This document shows, piece after piece, positions 1-8,447 of a stretch of 64,000 nt of DNA. How positions within the stretch are numbered: the stretch's first letter is position 1; each line of letters starts with the position of its first letter. The DNA lies in contig JAAFIG010000008.1 of NCBI GenBank assembly GCA_013298595.1, positions 1 through 64,000 on the forward strand, read 5' to 3'. Both the position numbers and the translations under genes were made by a program. The DNA is from Deinococcales bacterium. Its GTDB lineage: Bacteria > Deinococcota > Deinococci > Deinococcales > JAAFIG01. The notes under the pieces are model-generated. The model made no database searches and was not told the DNA's origin. It worked only from the letters and a program-made list of their open reading frames with translations.

Positions 1-1143
1 CCGCCTCCACCACCTCCACCACCGCCGCCACCTCCACCGCCTCCACCGCCTCCACCACCTCCGCCTCCATTGCCAGATAATTCTGTGTTACAAGTGCCTT
101 TCTATCAACAAAGCACTTCAAATTGGTGCGTACCAACATCATTAAGTATGGTGATGAACTACCACCTGCCAGTGCTCAGCGGCAATGTGACTAATTGGCG
201 ATTGGCTGCCAGCAATAACCAAGGCATTATGCAAACCACTTGGCAGCATTTGGTCATGCAGAATGCTGGTGTGCCCAATAATCAGTACTTCTGGTTACGT
301 TGGGATGCAGATTTGATTCCCTCAAATGCGTTTACTAACTTTGTTCGATTAAGTGTGGCTGGGTTTAATCCATTTAAGGTTTATGGTCGTCCATTCCCCG
401 ATAAGTTCTTATCACCACGCCCAGTGGAACTTGGGTCGTTCAAACTAGGACACGCTTTTGTGGCTGTTGGTGCGAACCGCAACTATATTTGGATTCACGA
501 TTCTGCTCCTGTATTTGCAAATCTGCCAGCCATCGCTGTTTGGGGTAGTTGGAATGCTTTTCGTCAAAGAGTGGTAGACCGTACCCAAACGGCAGAACTG
601 ATTACGCTAACCATGATGCCAGACCCCAAACCAGAAACCCAACGACGCGGCAGTATTGTGTTACAAGAACAAGATAACGATTATGGAGAAGGCTCGAGTT
701 TTGTGTACCGTGCTTTTAGTCGTGGCATTGAACGTGATGTCTCGAGATGGCAGTGGAATGGTAGCCGCCCAAATACTCAAGGGTATTTCTGGGATGATCC
801 ACAAAATTTGTTACCAAATAACTCAACCTTGGGGAATAACTTTGTTCGTGGTGGCGGTAGAATGCCTGGAAAATTCTTATACGTTGCTCGAGCTGCGAAT
901 ATCACTGCAAGTGTGCAAACGTATACCATGACTGTTCGTTTACTTGGAGCTGCTGGGCAACTTAAACGCAAAGATTACACATTAAAAGTCCCAGCCTATT
1001 CTTGGTACACCAATGCCAGTACAGTCCGAGGTGAATTCTCTGATCTTGGTATTACGCAAGCTGGGGTTTATACTTTCGATATCACCTTGTCGCAAAACAA
1101 TATTTTGCAAGACAGTAAACAGATCAGTTTTGTGGTGCAATAA
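1..1143 (+). CDS. C39-like (papain-fold) cysteine peptidase domain protein, 5' truncated by the window edge, with N-terminal poly-proline tract
   Basis: Frame 1 is open from base 1: 23 consecutive Pro codons (1-69), then VPFYQQSTSNWCVPTSLSMVMNYH (C39-type Cys motif) and a later GHAFVAVGANRNYIWIHD segment. The TTG start at 70 in the ORF track is probably not the real start. Confidence 0.7.
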   Translation, partial: PPPPPPPPPPPPPPPPPPPPPPPLPDNSVLQVPFYQQSTSNWCVPTSLSMVMNYHLPVLSGNVTNWRLAASNNQGIMQTTWQHLVMQNAGVPNNQYFWLRWDADLIPSNAFTNFVRLSVAGFNPFKVYGRPFPDKFLSPRPVELGSFKLGHAFVAVGANRNYIWIHDSAPVFANLPAIAVWGSWNAFRQRVVDRTQTAELITLTMMPDPKPETQRRGSIVLQEQDNDYGEGSSFVYRAFSRGIERDVSRWQWNGSRPNTQGYFWDDPQNLLPNNSTLGNNFVRGGGRMPGKFLYVARAANITASVQTYTMTVRLLGAAGQLKRKDYTLKVPAYSWYTNASTVRGEFSDLGITQAGVYTFDITLSQNNILQDSKQISFVVQ

Positions 1144-1154
1144 ACTTCTAAGTA

Positions 1155-1182
1155 AAAACCCCCGTCTCGAGACGGGGGTTTT
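1155..1182. terminator. Bidirectional intrinsic terminator, perfect 28-bp palindrome with CTCGAG at its centre
   Basis: AAAACCCCCGTCTCGAGACGGGGGTTTT between the convergent peptidase and nuoN genes. Confidence 0.85.
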
Positions 1183-1198
1183 ATTGTGCTCGAGGGTT

Positions 1199-2665
1199 TT
1201 ATCGTAAAGCAAATAATGGCAATACTCTGACTGCCTCGGTGATAATAGTAAGCAAAGGCGTTGGAAAAATACCCAACAAAACCACGCCACCCAAAGCAAA
1301 AGCAAGTGCTGTTGTGGCAGTTGGGTTTAACTCAAAGGTACTCGAGTCTTTTGGTTCACTAAAAATCGCACTGATGATAATGCGAAAGTAGTAGTAGTAA
1401 CTGGGTACAACATTCAGTGCGGCAATGATGGCTAATGCCAACATGCTGCCATCAATGGCGCTTTTGAATAGCAGTAACTTACCAAGGAAACCAGCCAGTA
1501 ACGGCACGCCAGCTAAGCCCATAAAGAACCCTGTCAGCATCACAGCTGCAAATGGGTTGCGTTTAACCAACCCAGCAATATCTTCGATGTTTTCGCCAAC
1601 GCCAGCTTCACGCAAAGTGGCAACCAAGGTAAACGCACCGATATTGGTAATGGCATACCCCACCACATACAAAATAACGGCACTGGTTCCCTCGAGTGTG
1701 CCAGTGGCAACACCAATCACCACATAACCCAGTTGGGCGATGCTCGAGAAACCAAGTAAGCGTTTGATATTGGTTTGTTGTAGTGCCATTAAGTTACCGA
1801 GGGTCATGGAGAGAATGGCAAGCACTGCGATGGCATTTTTCCAAGCAACACTCAGTTCGTTAATTGGGAATGCTGTGCCGAGTAAGCTCGAGAGGGCAAT
1901 GACAACAGCAGCTTTTGGTCCAACGCTAAGAATTGCAGCGACCATGGTCGGAGCGCCTTGGTAGGCATCTGGAGTCCACGAGTGAAATGGGGCAAGGGCA
2001 AGTTTGAAACCAAAGCCAACCAACAGCATAGCAAGTCCTGGGTAAATCAGTGCAGGTAAGCCTGTGGTTTGTCCTACAAGTCCCGCCAGGGTGGAGCCAA
2101 TATCGGCGTAGCTGAGGCTGCCATTAACAAAGGCTACTGAGGCGTAAACAAGGCTCATACCAAAAATCAGGAAACCACTGGCAACCGCGCCGAGTAAGAA
2201 GTATTTGCTGGCAGCTTCGTTGGAAAAGCGGTCATCGCGGTAATAGCCAACCAAAATATACGTGGCATAACTCGAGAGTTCGATACCCAGCAGCAAAACC
2301 AGTAAGTGATTGGTGCTGACCATGATTGCGCCACCAAGTACCACAAAGGCAATAAAGCCAAAGAATTCGCCCACCCCAGCCTTGTATTTTTCGGGGTTCG
2401 CCATCGCACCAGCCACAGTTAAAGCACCAATGCCACACATGATGATGGTGCCTAAACTGGCAAGTCCACCAGATTTAATCACACCATAATGCAATGTTGT
2501 ATCGTTCCAAGCCATAGCAGCGAACAAAGCCGCAATACCGTACACAGCAAGGCTGGCACCACCAAAAATTTGACCAGCACCCTTTTCTTCTGCGCCCTTA
2601 AAGGTTGCTGCAATAAACAAAGCCATACCAGAGATGGTCAAAAAAACCAGTGCAGCAAAAATCAT
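1199..2665 (-). CDS. nuoN: NADH-quinone oxidoreductase subunit N
   Basis: 488 aa multi-TM antiporter-like protein at the distal end of the nuo gene order; overlaps nuoM by 4 bp. Confidence 0.93.
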   Translation of the reverse strand: MIFAALVFLTISGMALFIAATFKGAEEKGAGQIFGGASLAVYGIAALFAAMAWNDTTLHYGVIKSGGLASLGTIIMCGIGALTVAGAMANPEKYKAGVGEFFGFIAFVVLGGAIMVSTNHLLVLLLGIELSSYATYILVGYYRDDRFSNEAASKYFLLGAVASGFLIFGMSLVYASVAFVNGSLSYADIGSTLAGLVGQTTGLPALIYPGLAMLLVGFGFKLALAPFHSWTPDAYQGAPTMVAAILSVGPKAAVVIALSSLLGTAFPINELSVAWKNAIAVLAILSMTLGNLMALQQTNIKRLLGFSSIAQLGYVVIGVATGTLEGTSAVILYVVGYAITNIGAFTLVATLREAGVGENIEDIAGLVKRNPFAAVMLTGFFMGLAGVPLLAGFLGKLLLFKSAIDGSMLALAIIAALNVVPSYYYYFRIIISAIFSEPKDSSTFELNPTATTALAFALGGVVLLGIFPTPLLTIITEAVRVLPLFALR

Positions 2666-4203
2666 TGTCCACCTCCCAAAGCCATCACCCGTTGAGCTGT
2701 CTCGAGCAAGAGTTGTGCACTACCATCAATCCACGGTGTCAGCAAAGCGGGGTATAAGCCCAACACCACGCCAAGAATCACCAAGGGCGCAGCGGCTGCA
2801 ATCTCGAGTGCCGAGAGATCGTGATAAGCGTGTTGTGTTGTGTTGTGGCTCGAGTGCGAATGGTCGTCGTGCGCGTGATCGTCGGCAGCGGCAGGGTTAC
2901 GCCCAAGCAATACACGTTGCACGGCGTACAAAATAAATCCAGCAGTGACAATAATGCCAACTAAGGAAATATAGCCGTACCACATCGTGGCTGGGTTTTT
3001 AATCGCACCTGATAACGCCGTGTACTCTCCAATAAAACCAGCCATACCGGGCAAGCCAAGTCCACCCAGAAATGCCATCCACATGATCGCACCAAGAATT
3101 GGCATGGCATTGTAAATACCTGTCATTTTGGCAATTTCTCGAGTGTGGGTGCGGTGGCTTAAAAAACCAACCATCATAAACATCAAGCCAGTAATAATAC
3201 CGTGAGCCACCATCTGGTAAACCGCACCATGAATGCCCATGGCAGTCATTGAAACAATGCCTAACAGCACATACCCCATGTGATTAACACTCGAGTAAGC
3301 CACCATGCGTTTCAGGTCTTTTTGTGCCATGGCACAGTACGCGCCGTAAATCACGCCAATAGTCGCAAGAATAGCCAGCACCGTTTGGAATTGCTGCATT
3401 TGTTGTGGCATCAAACCAAGATTAAAGCGCAAAATGCCGTAGCCACCCATTTTTAACAGCACACCAGCCAACATGATCGAACCACCCGTTGGGGCTTCAG
3501 TGTGAGCATGAGGTAACCAAGTATGCACAGGAAAGGCAGGCAGTTTAATCAAGAATGCAATCAAGAAACCCCAGAAAATCCAAGCAATGCCGGGTAGCGT
3601 TTTAATCGTATCGAGATTTGCCAGTAAAGATTCGTAATCAAAGGAAAGTGGTTTGCCTGTTGCACCTGCCACACCAAATGCCAGTGCCAGCATGGCAACC
3701 AGCATCAGCACCGAACCTGTCAGGCTGTAAATCACAAATTTAATTCCAGCGTAACGCCGATTCTCGTAACCCCAAACCAAAATAATAAAGAACATGGGGA
3801 TTAAAACGACTTCCCAGAATAAGAAGTAAAGAATTAAATCCAGCGCAGCAAAAACTCCTGTTACACTGGCTTGCATCACCAAAAACAAGGCAAAGAAACT
3901 TTTCTTTGGTTCGTCCCACGAAGCCAAAACCGAAACCAAAGTCAGTAACGATGTCAGAAAAACAAAGGGCAGGCTCAAACCATCTAAGCCCATAAAGTAA
4001 CCAATACCAGCTTGTGGAATCCATGCCACTTTTTCTACAAATGCCAGTTGTCCACCAGCCGTGTTATAAGAAAAGTACATAATGGCACTCATCACTGTGG
4101 TAATTAAACTGGCTGCCACAGCCACACGTTTAGCAATTTCAGAACTCGAGACAGCCGCTAATATCGCTGCGATGATAGGAATCAGAATTAAAGCTGTAAT
4201 CAT
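2662..4203 (-). CDS. nuoM: NADH-quinone oxidoreductase subunit M
   Basis: Start reassigned to MITALILIPIIAAIL (cat at 4201-4203). Contains HTWLPHAHTEAPTGGSIMLAGVLLKMGGYG, typical of NuoM. Confidence 0.95.
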   Translation of the reverse strand: MITALILIPIIAAILAAVSSSEIAKRVAVAASLITTVMSAIMYFSYNTAGGQLAFVEKVAWIPQAGIGYFMGLDGLSLPFVFLTSLLTLVSVLASWDEPKKSFFALFLVMQASVTGVFAALDLILYFLFWEVVLIPMFFIILVWGYENRRYAGIKFVIYSLTGSVLMLVAMLALAFGVAGATGKPLSFDYESLLANLDTIKTLPGIAWIFWGFLIAFLIKLPAFPVHTWLPHAHTEAPTGGSIMLAGVLLKMGGYGILRFNLGLMPQQMQQFQTVLAILATIGVIYGAYCAMAQKDLKRMVAYSSVNHMGYVLLGIVSMTAMGIHGAVYQMVAHGIITGLMFMMVGFLSHRTHTREIAKMTGIYNAMPILGAIMWMAFLGGLGLPGMAGFIGEYTALSGAIKNPATMWYGYISLVGIIVTAGFILYAVQRVLLGRNPAAADDHAHDDHSHSSHNTTQHAYHDLSALEIAAAAPLVILGVVLGLYPALLTPWIDGSAQLLLETAQRVMALGGGQ

Positions 4204-6434
4204 TTGCCACCTCCTGCGAAAGCGACAGCAAATGCAAGAATCAATGCCAATCCACCAATCACGGTTAAACCTGCATACCAACCTAAAGCACCTGTTTGTA
4301 CCCTGCGGCTGGCATCACCAATCACAACCACCAAACCACCAACAAAGTCCACGGCTCGATCAACAACATTTTTATCCAACCAAGCAAATAACCATTGGAT
4401 ATCGTTAGAAATTTTGGCAGGACCGGCGTAAAAGTAATCGTCGATGTAATAACGGCGTTGTAAAACTCGAGTTAGCCACAATGGTGCTCGAGCTTTGGTG
4501 ACATCAGCATTCCAGTACATTACAAAGGACGTTCCTGCACCAACAGCCACCAAAATGGCACTGATGGCAAATCCTGCCCAGAGCGAATCCAGTGGTGGTA
4601 CTTCTGGGGTTACGCCCCAGTAGACAAAACGTTGTAACCAATTATTGGCAAACGGACTGCCGACAAATCCCATAATGGTTGCTAGGGTTGCTAACGAAAT
4701 CAGTGGGATCAACATTTCAGGTCCTGATTCGTGCGGGTGGTCTGAGTGCCCATGTCCATGATCGTGTTTCTTTTGTTCTTCGACTTCGGCTTGTGACATG
4801 TTAAGGGTTGGTTCGCCTTGGTTATTCCATTCGGCTAAACCCCACGGAGACACTTGTTTTGGCTTATGGAAAGCAATGATGAACATGCGGGTGGTGTAAA
4901 AGGCGGTCAGGATGGCAACGACACAACCCACCACATACAAGGCTGGGTTTGCGCTCTGTGCCACGTGAAGAATCTCGTCTTTAGACCAAAACCCAGCTGT
5001 TAATGGGAAACCCATCAGACTTAAAGAACCAATTAAAACCGTTGCCCAAGTGTACTTTTGATACTTGGATAAGTTATCCATTTCAAAGATATCTTGAGTG
5101 CCAGCACCATGAATCATGCTACCCGAACCAAGGAACAGCAACGCCTTGAAAAACGCGTGGGTTAACAAATGGAAAAGGGCAGCGGCATAACCAAATAAGC
5201 CCAAGCCCATGAACATCAAGCCCAATTGCGATAAAGTACTAAATGCCATAATCTTTTTGGCATCGGCTTGGGCAGGTGCCATACTGGCAGCAAACAAGGC
5301 TGTGAAGCCACCAAGCCAAGCAATAATCGGCAATACCCCACCAATATCAAGAATTGGAAAAACTCGAGCCATTAAGTACACACCAGCCGCAACCATGGTG
5401 GCAGCGTGAATCATAGCTGAAACAGGGGTTGGACCTTCCATCGCATCGGGTAACCAAACGTGGAGTGGAAACTGCGCAGATTTACCAACTGCGGCAATAA
5501 AAAGCAGCAGACCAATACCAAAAGCAGCCCCACCAAGTTTTGTCTCGAGTTCAGGCAGTGGCGTGCTAAGCAGGGTTGGAATATCGAGTGTGCCAAAAGC
5601 GCTGTACAACCAGAACAACCCAGCCATAAAGGCAAGATCGCCAATACGAACCGTCAAGAAAGCTTTTTTCTGCGCTTGCTGAGCACTCTTTTTCTTGTAG
5701 AAAAACCCAATCAACAAGTAACTCATTAAGCCCATGATTTCCCAGAACAACAACACGTGGAATAAATTCTTGGCAAGTACCATGGCAAGCATGGCAGCCG
5801 CAAACAAATTGATATAACTAAAAAACGTTGGGTAACGTTCCTCGTGTGCCATGTACCCAATGCTAAACAAGTGAATCAAAAAGCAGACAACACTGACCAT
5901 CAATAACATAATTGCTGCCAGTTGATCCACATACAAACCAAAAGGCAAACCAGATTCACCTTTTAAAGCCAACCAAGTCCAATCTCTGGTGAATGGGAAA
6001 CCACCACTGGCTCGAGATTCAAGTGCTTGGGCTTGCAATTCCTCGAGTTCGGCTTCTTTAGCCAGCAACTCTGGACTGGCAGTGTGTTTCTCTTTGCCCA
6101 TTTCGCTTGAAGGCGTTTCGCTTTCAGCCATCGTGGTTTCAGGTTTGGTTTCGGCAGTCGCCCCTTCGGACTTATGGGCTGCTTTTTCGGCTTTCTCGAG
6201 GGTTTTAATTTCTTTCTCGAGTTTATAAATTTTATTTAGTGTTTGGGTTTTCCAAACAGGTGCGCTGTTAAAACTATCTACAAATAAACCAATGGCTATA
6301 ATAGCACTCAAACCAATCATTGTGGTTGCCAGCCATGCACTACCCTTGCCGCCCAGTGATTTGCTGAACAGCGAAATAATCAGCCAGCCGAACGCGGGAA
6401 GCAGGGGAATAAGCAATGCGTAATCAATAAACAT
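4200..6434 (-). CDS. nuoL: NADH-quinone oxidoreductase subunit L with a charged insertion and a His-rich loop
   Basis: 744 aa; HVWLPDAMEGPTPVSAMIHAATMVAAGVYLMAR is the NuoL signature. Confidence 0.95.
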   Translation of the reverse strand: MFIDYALLIPLLPAFGWLIISLFSKSLGGKGSAWLATTMIGLSAIIAIGLFVDSFNSAPVWKTQTLNKIYKLEKEIKTLEKAEKAAHKSEGATAETKPETTMAESETPSSEMGKEKHTASPELLAKEAELEELQAQALESRASGGFPFTRDWTWLALKGESGLPFGLYVDQLAAIMLLMVSVVCFLIHLFSIGYMAHEERYPTFFSYINLFAAAMLAMVLAKNLFHVLLFWEIMGLMSYLLIGFFYKKKSAQQAQKKAFLTVRIGDLAFMAGLFWLYSAFGTLDIPTLLSTPLPELETKLGGAAFGIGLLLFIAAVGKSAQFPLHVWLPDAMEGPTPVSAMIHAATMVAAGVYLMARVFPILDIGGVLPIIAWLGGFTALFAASMAPAQADAKKIMAFSTLSQLGLMFMGLGLFGYAAALFHLLTHAFFKALLFLGSGSMIHGAGTQDIFEMDNLSKYQKYTWATVLIGSLSLMGFPLTAGFWSKDEILHVAQSANPALYVVGCVVAILTAFYTTRMFIIAFHKPKQVSPWGLAEWNNQGEPTLNMSQAEVEEQKKHDHGHGHSDHPHESGPEMLIPLISLATLATIMGFVGSPFANNWLQRFVYWGVTPEVPPLDSLWAGFAISAILVAVGAGTSFVMYWNADVTKARAPLWLTRVLQRRYYIDDYFYAGPAKISNDIQWLFAWLDKNVVDRAVDFVGGLVVVIGDASRRVQTGALGWYAGLTVIGGLALILAFAVAFAGGGK

Positions 6435-6442
6435 AGTTCCCC

Positions 6443-6796
6443 TTAATTCTTCATTTCCATCAAGTCTTCGGTGGTAACGCCACCCTTACTTCTGAAGACA
6501 TTGATAAAAATGGCTAAGCCAACAGCGACCTCGGCGGCAGCAATGGCAACGATAAACAAAGCAAATAATGGACCCGTATTTTTTGCATCGCCACTATAAG
6601 CAGCCACAGAAACAAAGACCAGCATGGCTGAGTTGAGCATAATTTCAACACTCATTAAAATAGCCACGATGTTACGGCGCGTCATGATGCCATACAAACC
6701 AACCAAGAAAAGCAGCATTGCCAAAGCAATAAAGTGATTGACAGTAATATCGCTGTTGGCAAATTCACGAATTCTTCCAAGAATATCAAAGTTCAT
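6443..6796 (-). CDS. nuoK: NADH-quinone oxidoreductase subunit K
   Basis: 117 aa, IVAILMSVEIMLNSAMLVFV signature, in nuo order. Confidence 0.93.
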   Translation of the reverse strand: MNFDILGRIREFANSDITVNHFIALAMLLFLVGLYGIMTRRNIVAILMSVEIMLNSAMLVFVSVAAYSGDAKNTGPLFALFIVAIAAAEVAVGLAIFINVFRSKGGVTTEDLMEMKN

Positions 6797-7428
6797 GATG
6801 CCACCTCTTGTCTCGAGGCTTGTTCGATGGTTGCAGCTGGACGCTCGAGTGCGCCTCCAGTGACAGGTAAGGCAACTTCGGACAGCACACCAACATCGCC
6901 TTTAATTGTTTCGCCATCACGTTTGGTCAACACAATTGCCCCAACCATCGCTAGTAGCAATAAAACACTGGCAATTTCAAAAGCCAGCAATGTGCCTTCA
7001 GTCCCATTGAGTTCAGGAGCACTGAGTAATTTTGTGCCCAAATCAACTGTGGCAGTTGGCGTAATGGCTGTTGTTCGGGTGGTTGATGTTTGTTGAAATC
7101 TGTTCCAAAAAGACCATAAACTACCCGAAAGTATCACAATAGCAAGTAATGCAGCTACAGCATTGAGGTTAGAGCGCAAGCGCACTCGGCGTGACTGGGT
7201 CATAAAGATGATAAAGACTGTGACAATTGGAATTGCACCAGCGTTAATCAGCACTTGTAAAACGCCTAAAAAACCATTGCCAAGCATAAAAAACAAGCCA
7301 CCAACAGCAAAGAACGACAAAGCTAAGGAAAGCGCAGCATTCAAAAGTTTAGGGCTGGCAACAGCATAAATCGCGGTGGATAAAATACCTAATGCCACTA
7401 AGTAAAAGAAAACAGTATTGACGGTCAT
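6793..7428 (-). CDS. nuoJ: NADH-quinone oxidoreductase subunit J
   Basis: 211 aa membrane protein between nuoK and nuoI; GVLQVLINAGAIPIVTVFIIFMTQ. Confidence 0.9.
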   Translation of the reverse strand: MTVNTVFFYLVALGILSTAIYAVASPKLLNAALSLALSFFAVGGLFFMLGNGFLGVLQVLINAGAIPIVTVFIIFMTQSRRVRLRSNLNAVAALLAIVILSGSLWSFWNRFQQTSTTRTTAITPTATVDLGTKLLSAPELNGTEGTLLAFEIASVLLLLAMVGAIVLTKRDGETIKGDVGVLSEVALPVTGGALERPAATIEQASRQEVAS

Positions 7429-8447
7429 GACTTAGGCTCCCAACGCTTAATTTTAGGATTCCGTGGTTTTTCCTCTGTTGCAGGTGCGACCTCGGCTGGT
7501 TTCTCGAGCACAGGTGCAGTTGTAACAAGTACAGCAGCTTCAGCAACAACAGGTGCAACAGCTTCGATGGGGTTGGGCGAGACTACAGCAGTTGCTGGCG
7601 CAGTTTCGCTCGAGTCTTCTTCTTTTGCTTCGCCCCAACGCTTAATTTTCTTACTTTTTGGTGCAGCACCAGCAGCAGGAACAGGAGCAGCTGCAGCTAC
7701 GGTTGCAGGAGCGGGGATGTTCACAACAACAGGCGCCACTGGTGCCTGTAACTCGAGTTTAGGCGCAGTTGCACTGATTGGTTCATGCTTTAACTCTTTG
7801 TACATCAGTGGTGGTAATTCAGACATGGCAAGCGCAGGACGACGCGCATTATTGACAGGGATTTCCGTGCCAGCTTCACGTAACTTCTCGAGTTCAGCTG
7901 CACCACCAGGTTGGTCAATTAATGGAGCTTTAACAATAGCGCCATGCAGGTTACTGCTCGAGACACTCTCGCGGTATTCAACACCAATTTTTGGGCTGTA
8001 CCATTGTTGAGCGCGTAAACCTTGAACATCCAAAAAGTCTTTATCGGCTTTTAAGGTTTGTAAGTTGGCGGTACTCATCTCGAAATCTTGGATGGTGACA
8101 ATGGCGCTAGCTGGGCAAGATTCAACACAAGCTGCACAGTACATGCAATTGACCAAATCAATATCGAAACGCTCGAGCACAAAACCCTTACCAGCTGGGT
8201 TTTTCTTGCGTTCAATGGTAATCACTTGGCTTGGACAAACTTTTTCGCAAGCTAGGCAAGATACACAACGGTCTGAACCATCTTCGTTTTTAATCAATGC
8301 CAAACTTTGCACACTGGTTGGTGGCAGTTTGGGCATATCAAACGGGTACATCTCGGTGAAAATAGGGTCGAATTGCTCATCGTAAGTTTTCTCCATGCCT
8401 TTGGCAACACCAGACACAGCATTCCAAATATCTTTTAAGAGGCTCAT
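7425..8447 (-). CDS. nuoI: NADH-quinone oxidoreductase subunit I with long Ala/Pro-rich C-terminal extension
   Basis: Two 4Fe-4S motifs, CVSCLACEKVCP and CMYCAACVESCP. Tail ends [16 protein letters not shown]. Confidence 0.93.
   Translation of the reverse strand: MSLLKDIWNAVSGVAKGMEKTYDEQFDPIFTEMYPFDMPKLPPTSVQSLALIKNEDGSDRCVSCLACEKVCPSQVITIERKKNPAGKGFVLERFDIDLVNCMYCAACVESCPASAIVTIQDFEMSTANLQTLKADKDFLDVQGLRAQQWYSPKIGVEYRESVSSSNLHGAIVKAPLIDQPGGAAELEKLREAGTEIPVNNARRPALAMSELPPLMYKELKHEPISATAPKLELQAPVAPVVVNIPAPATVAAAAPVPAAGAAPKSKKIKRWGEAKEEDSSETAPATAVVSPNPIEAVAPVVAEAAVLVTTAPVLEKPAEVAPATEEKPRNPKIKRWEPKS

Noticed and set aside
7567-8010. 147-aa plus-strand ORF antisense to nuoI
   Set aside because: Shadow of the repetitive NuoI extension.
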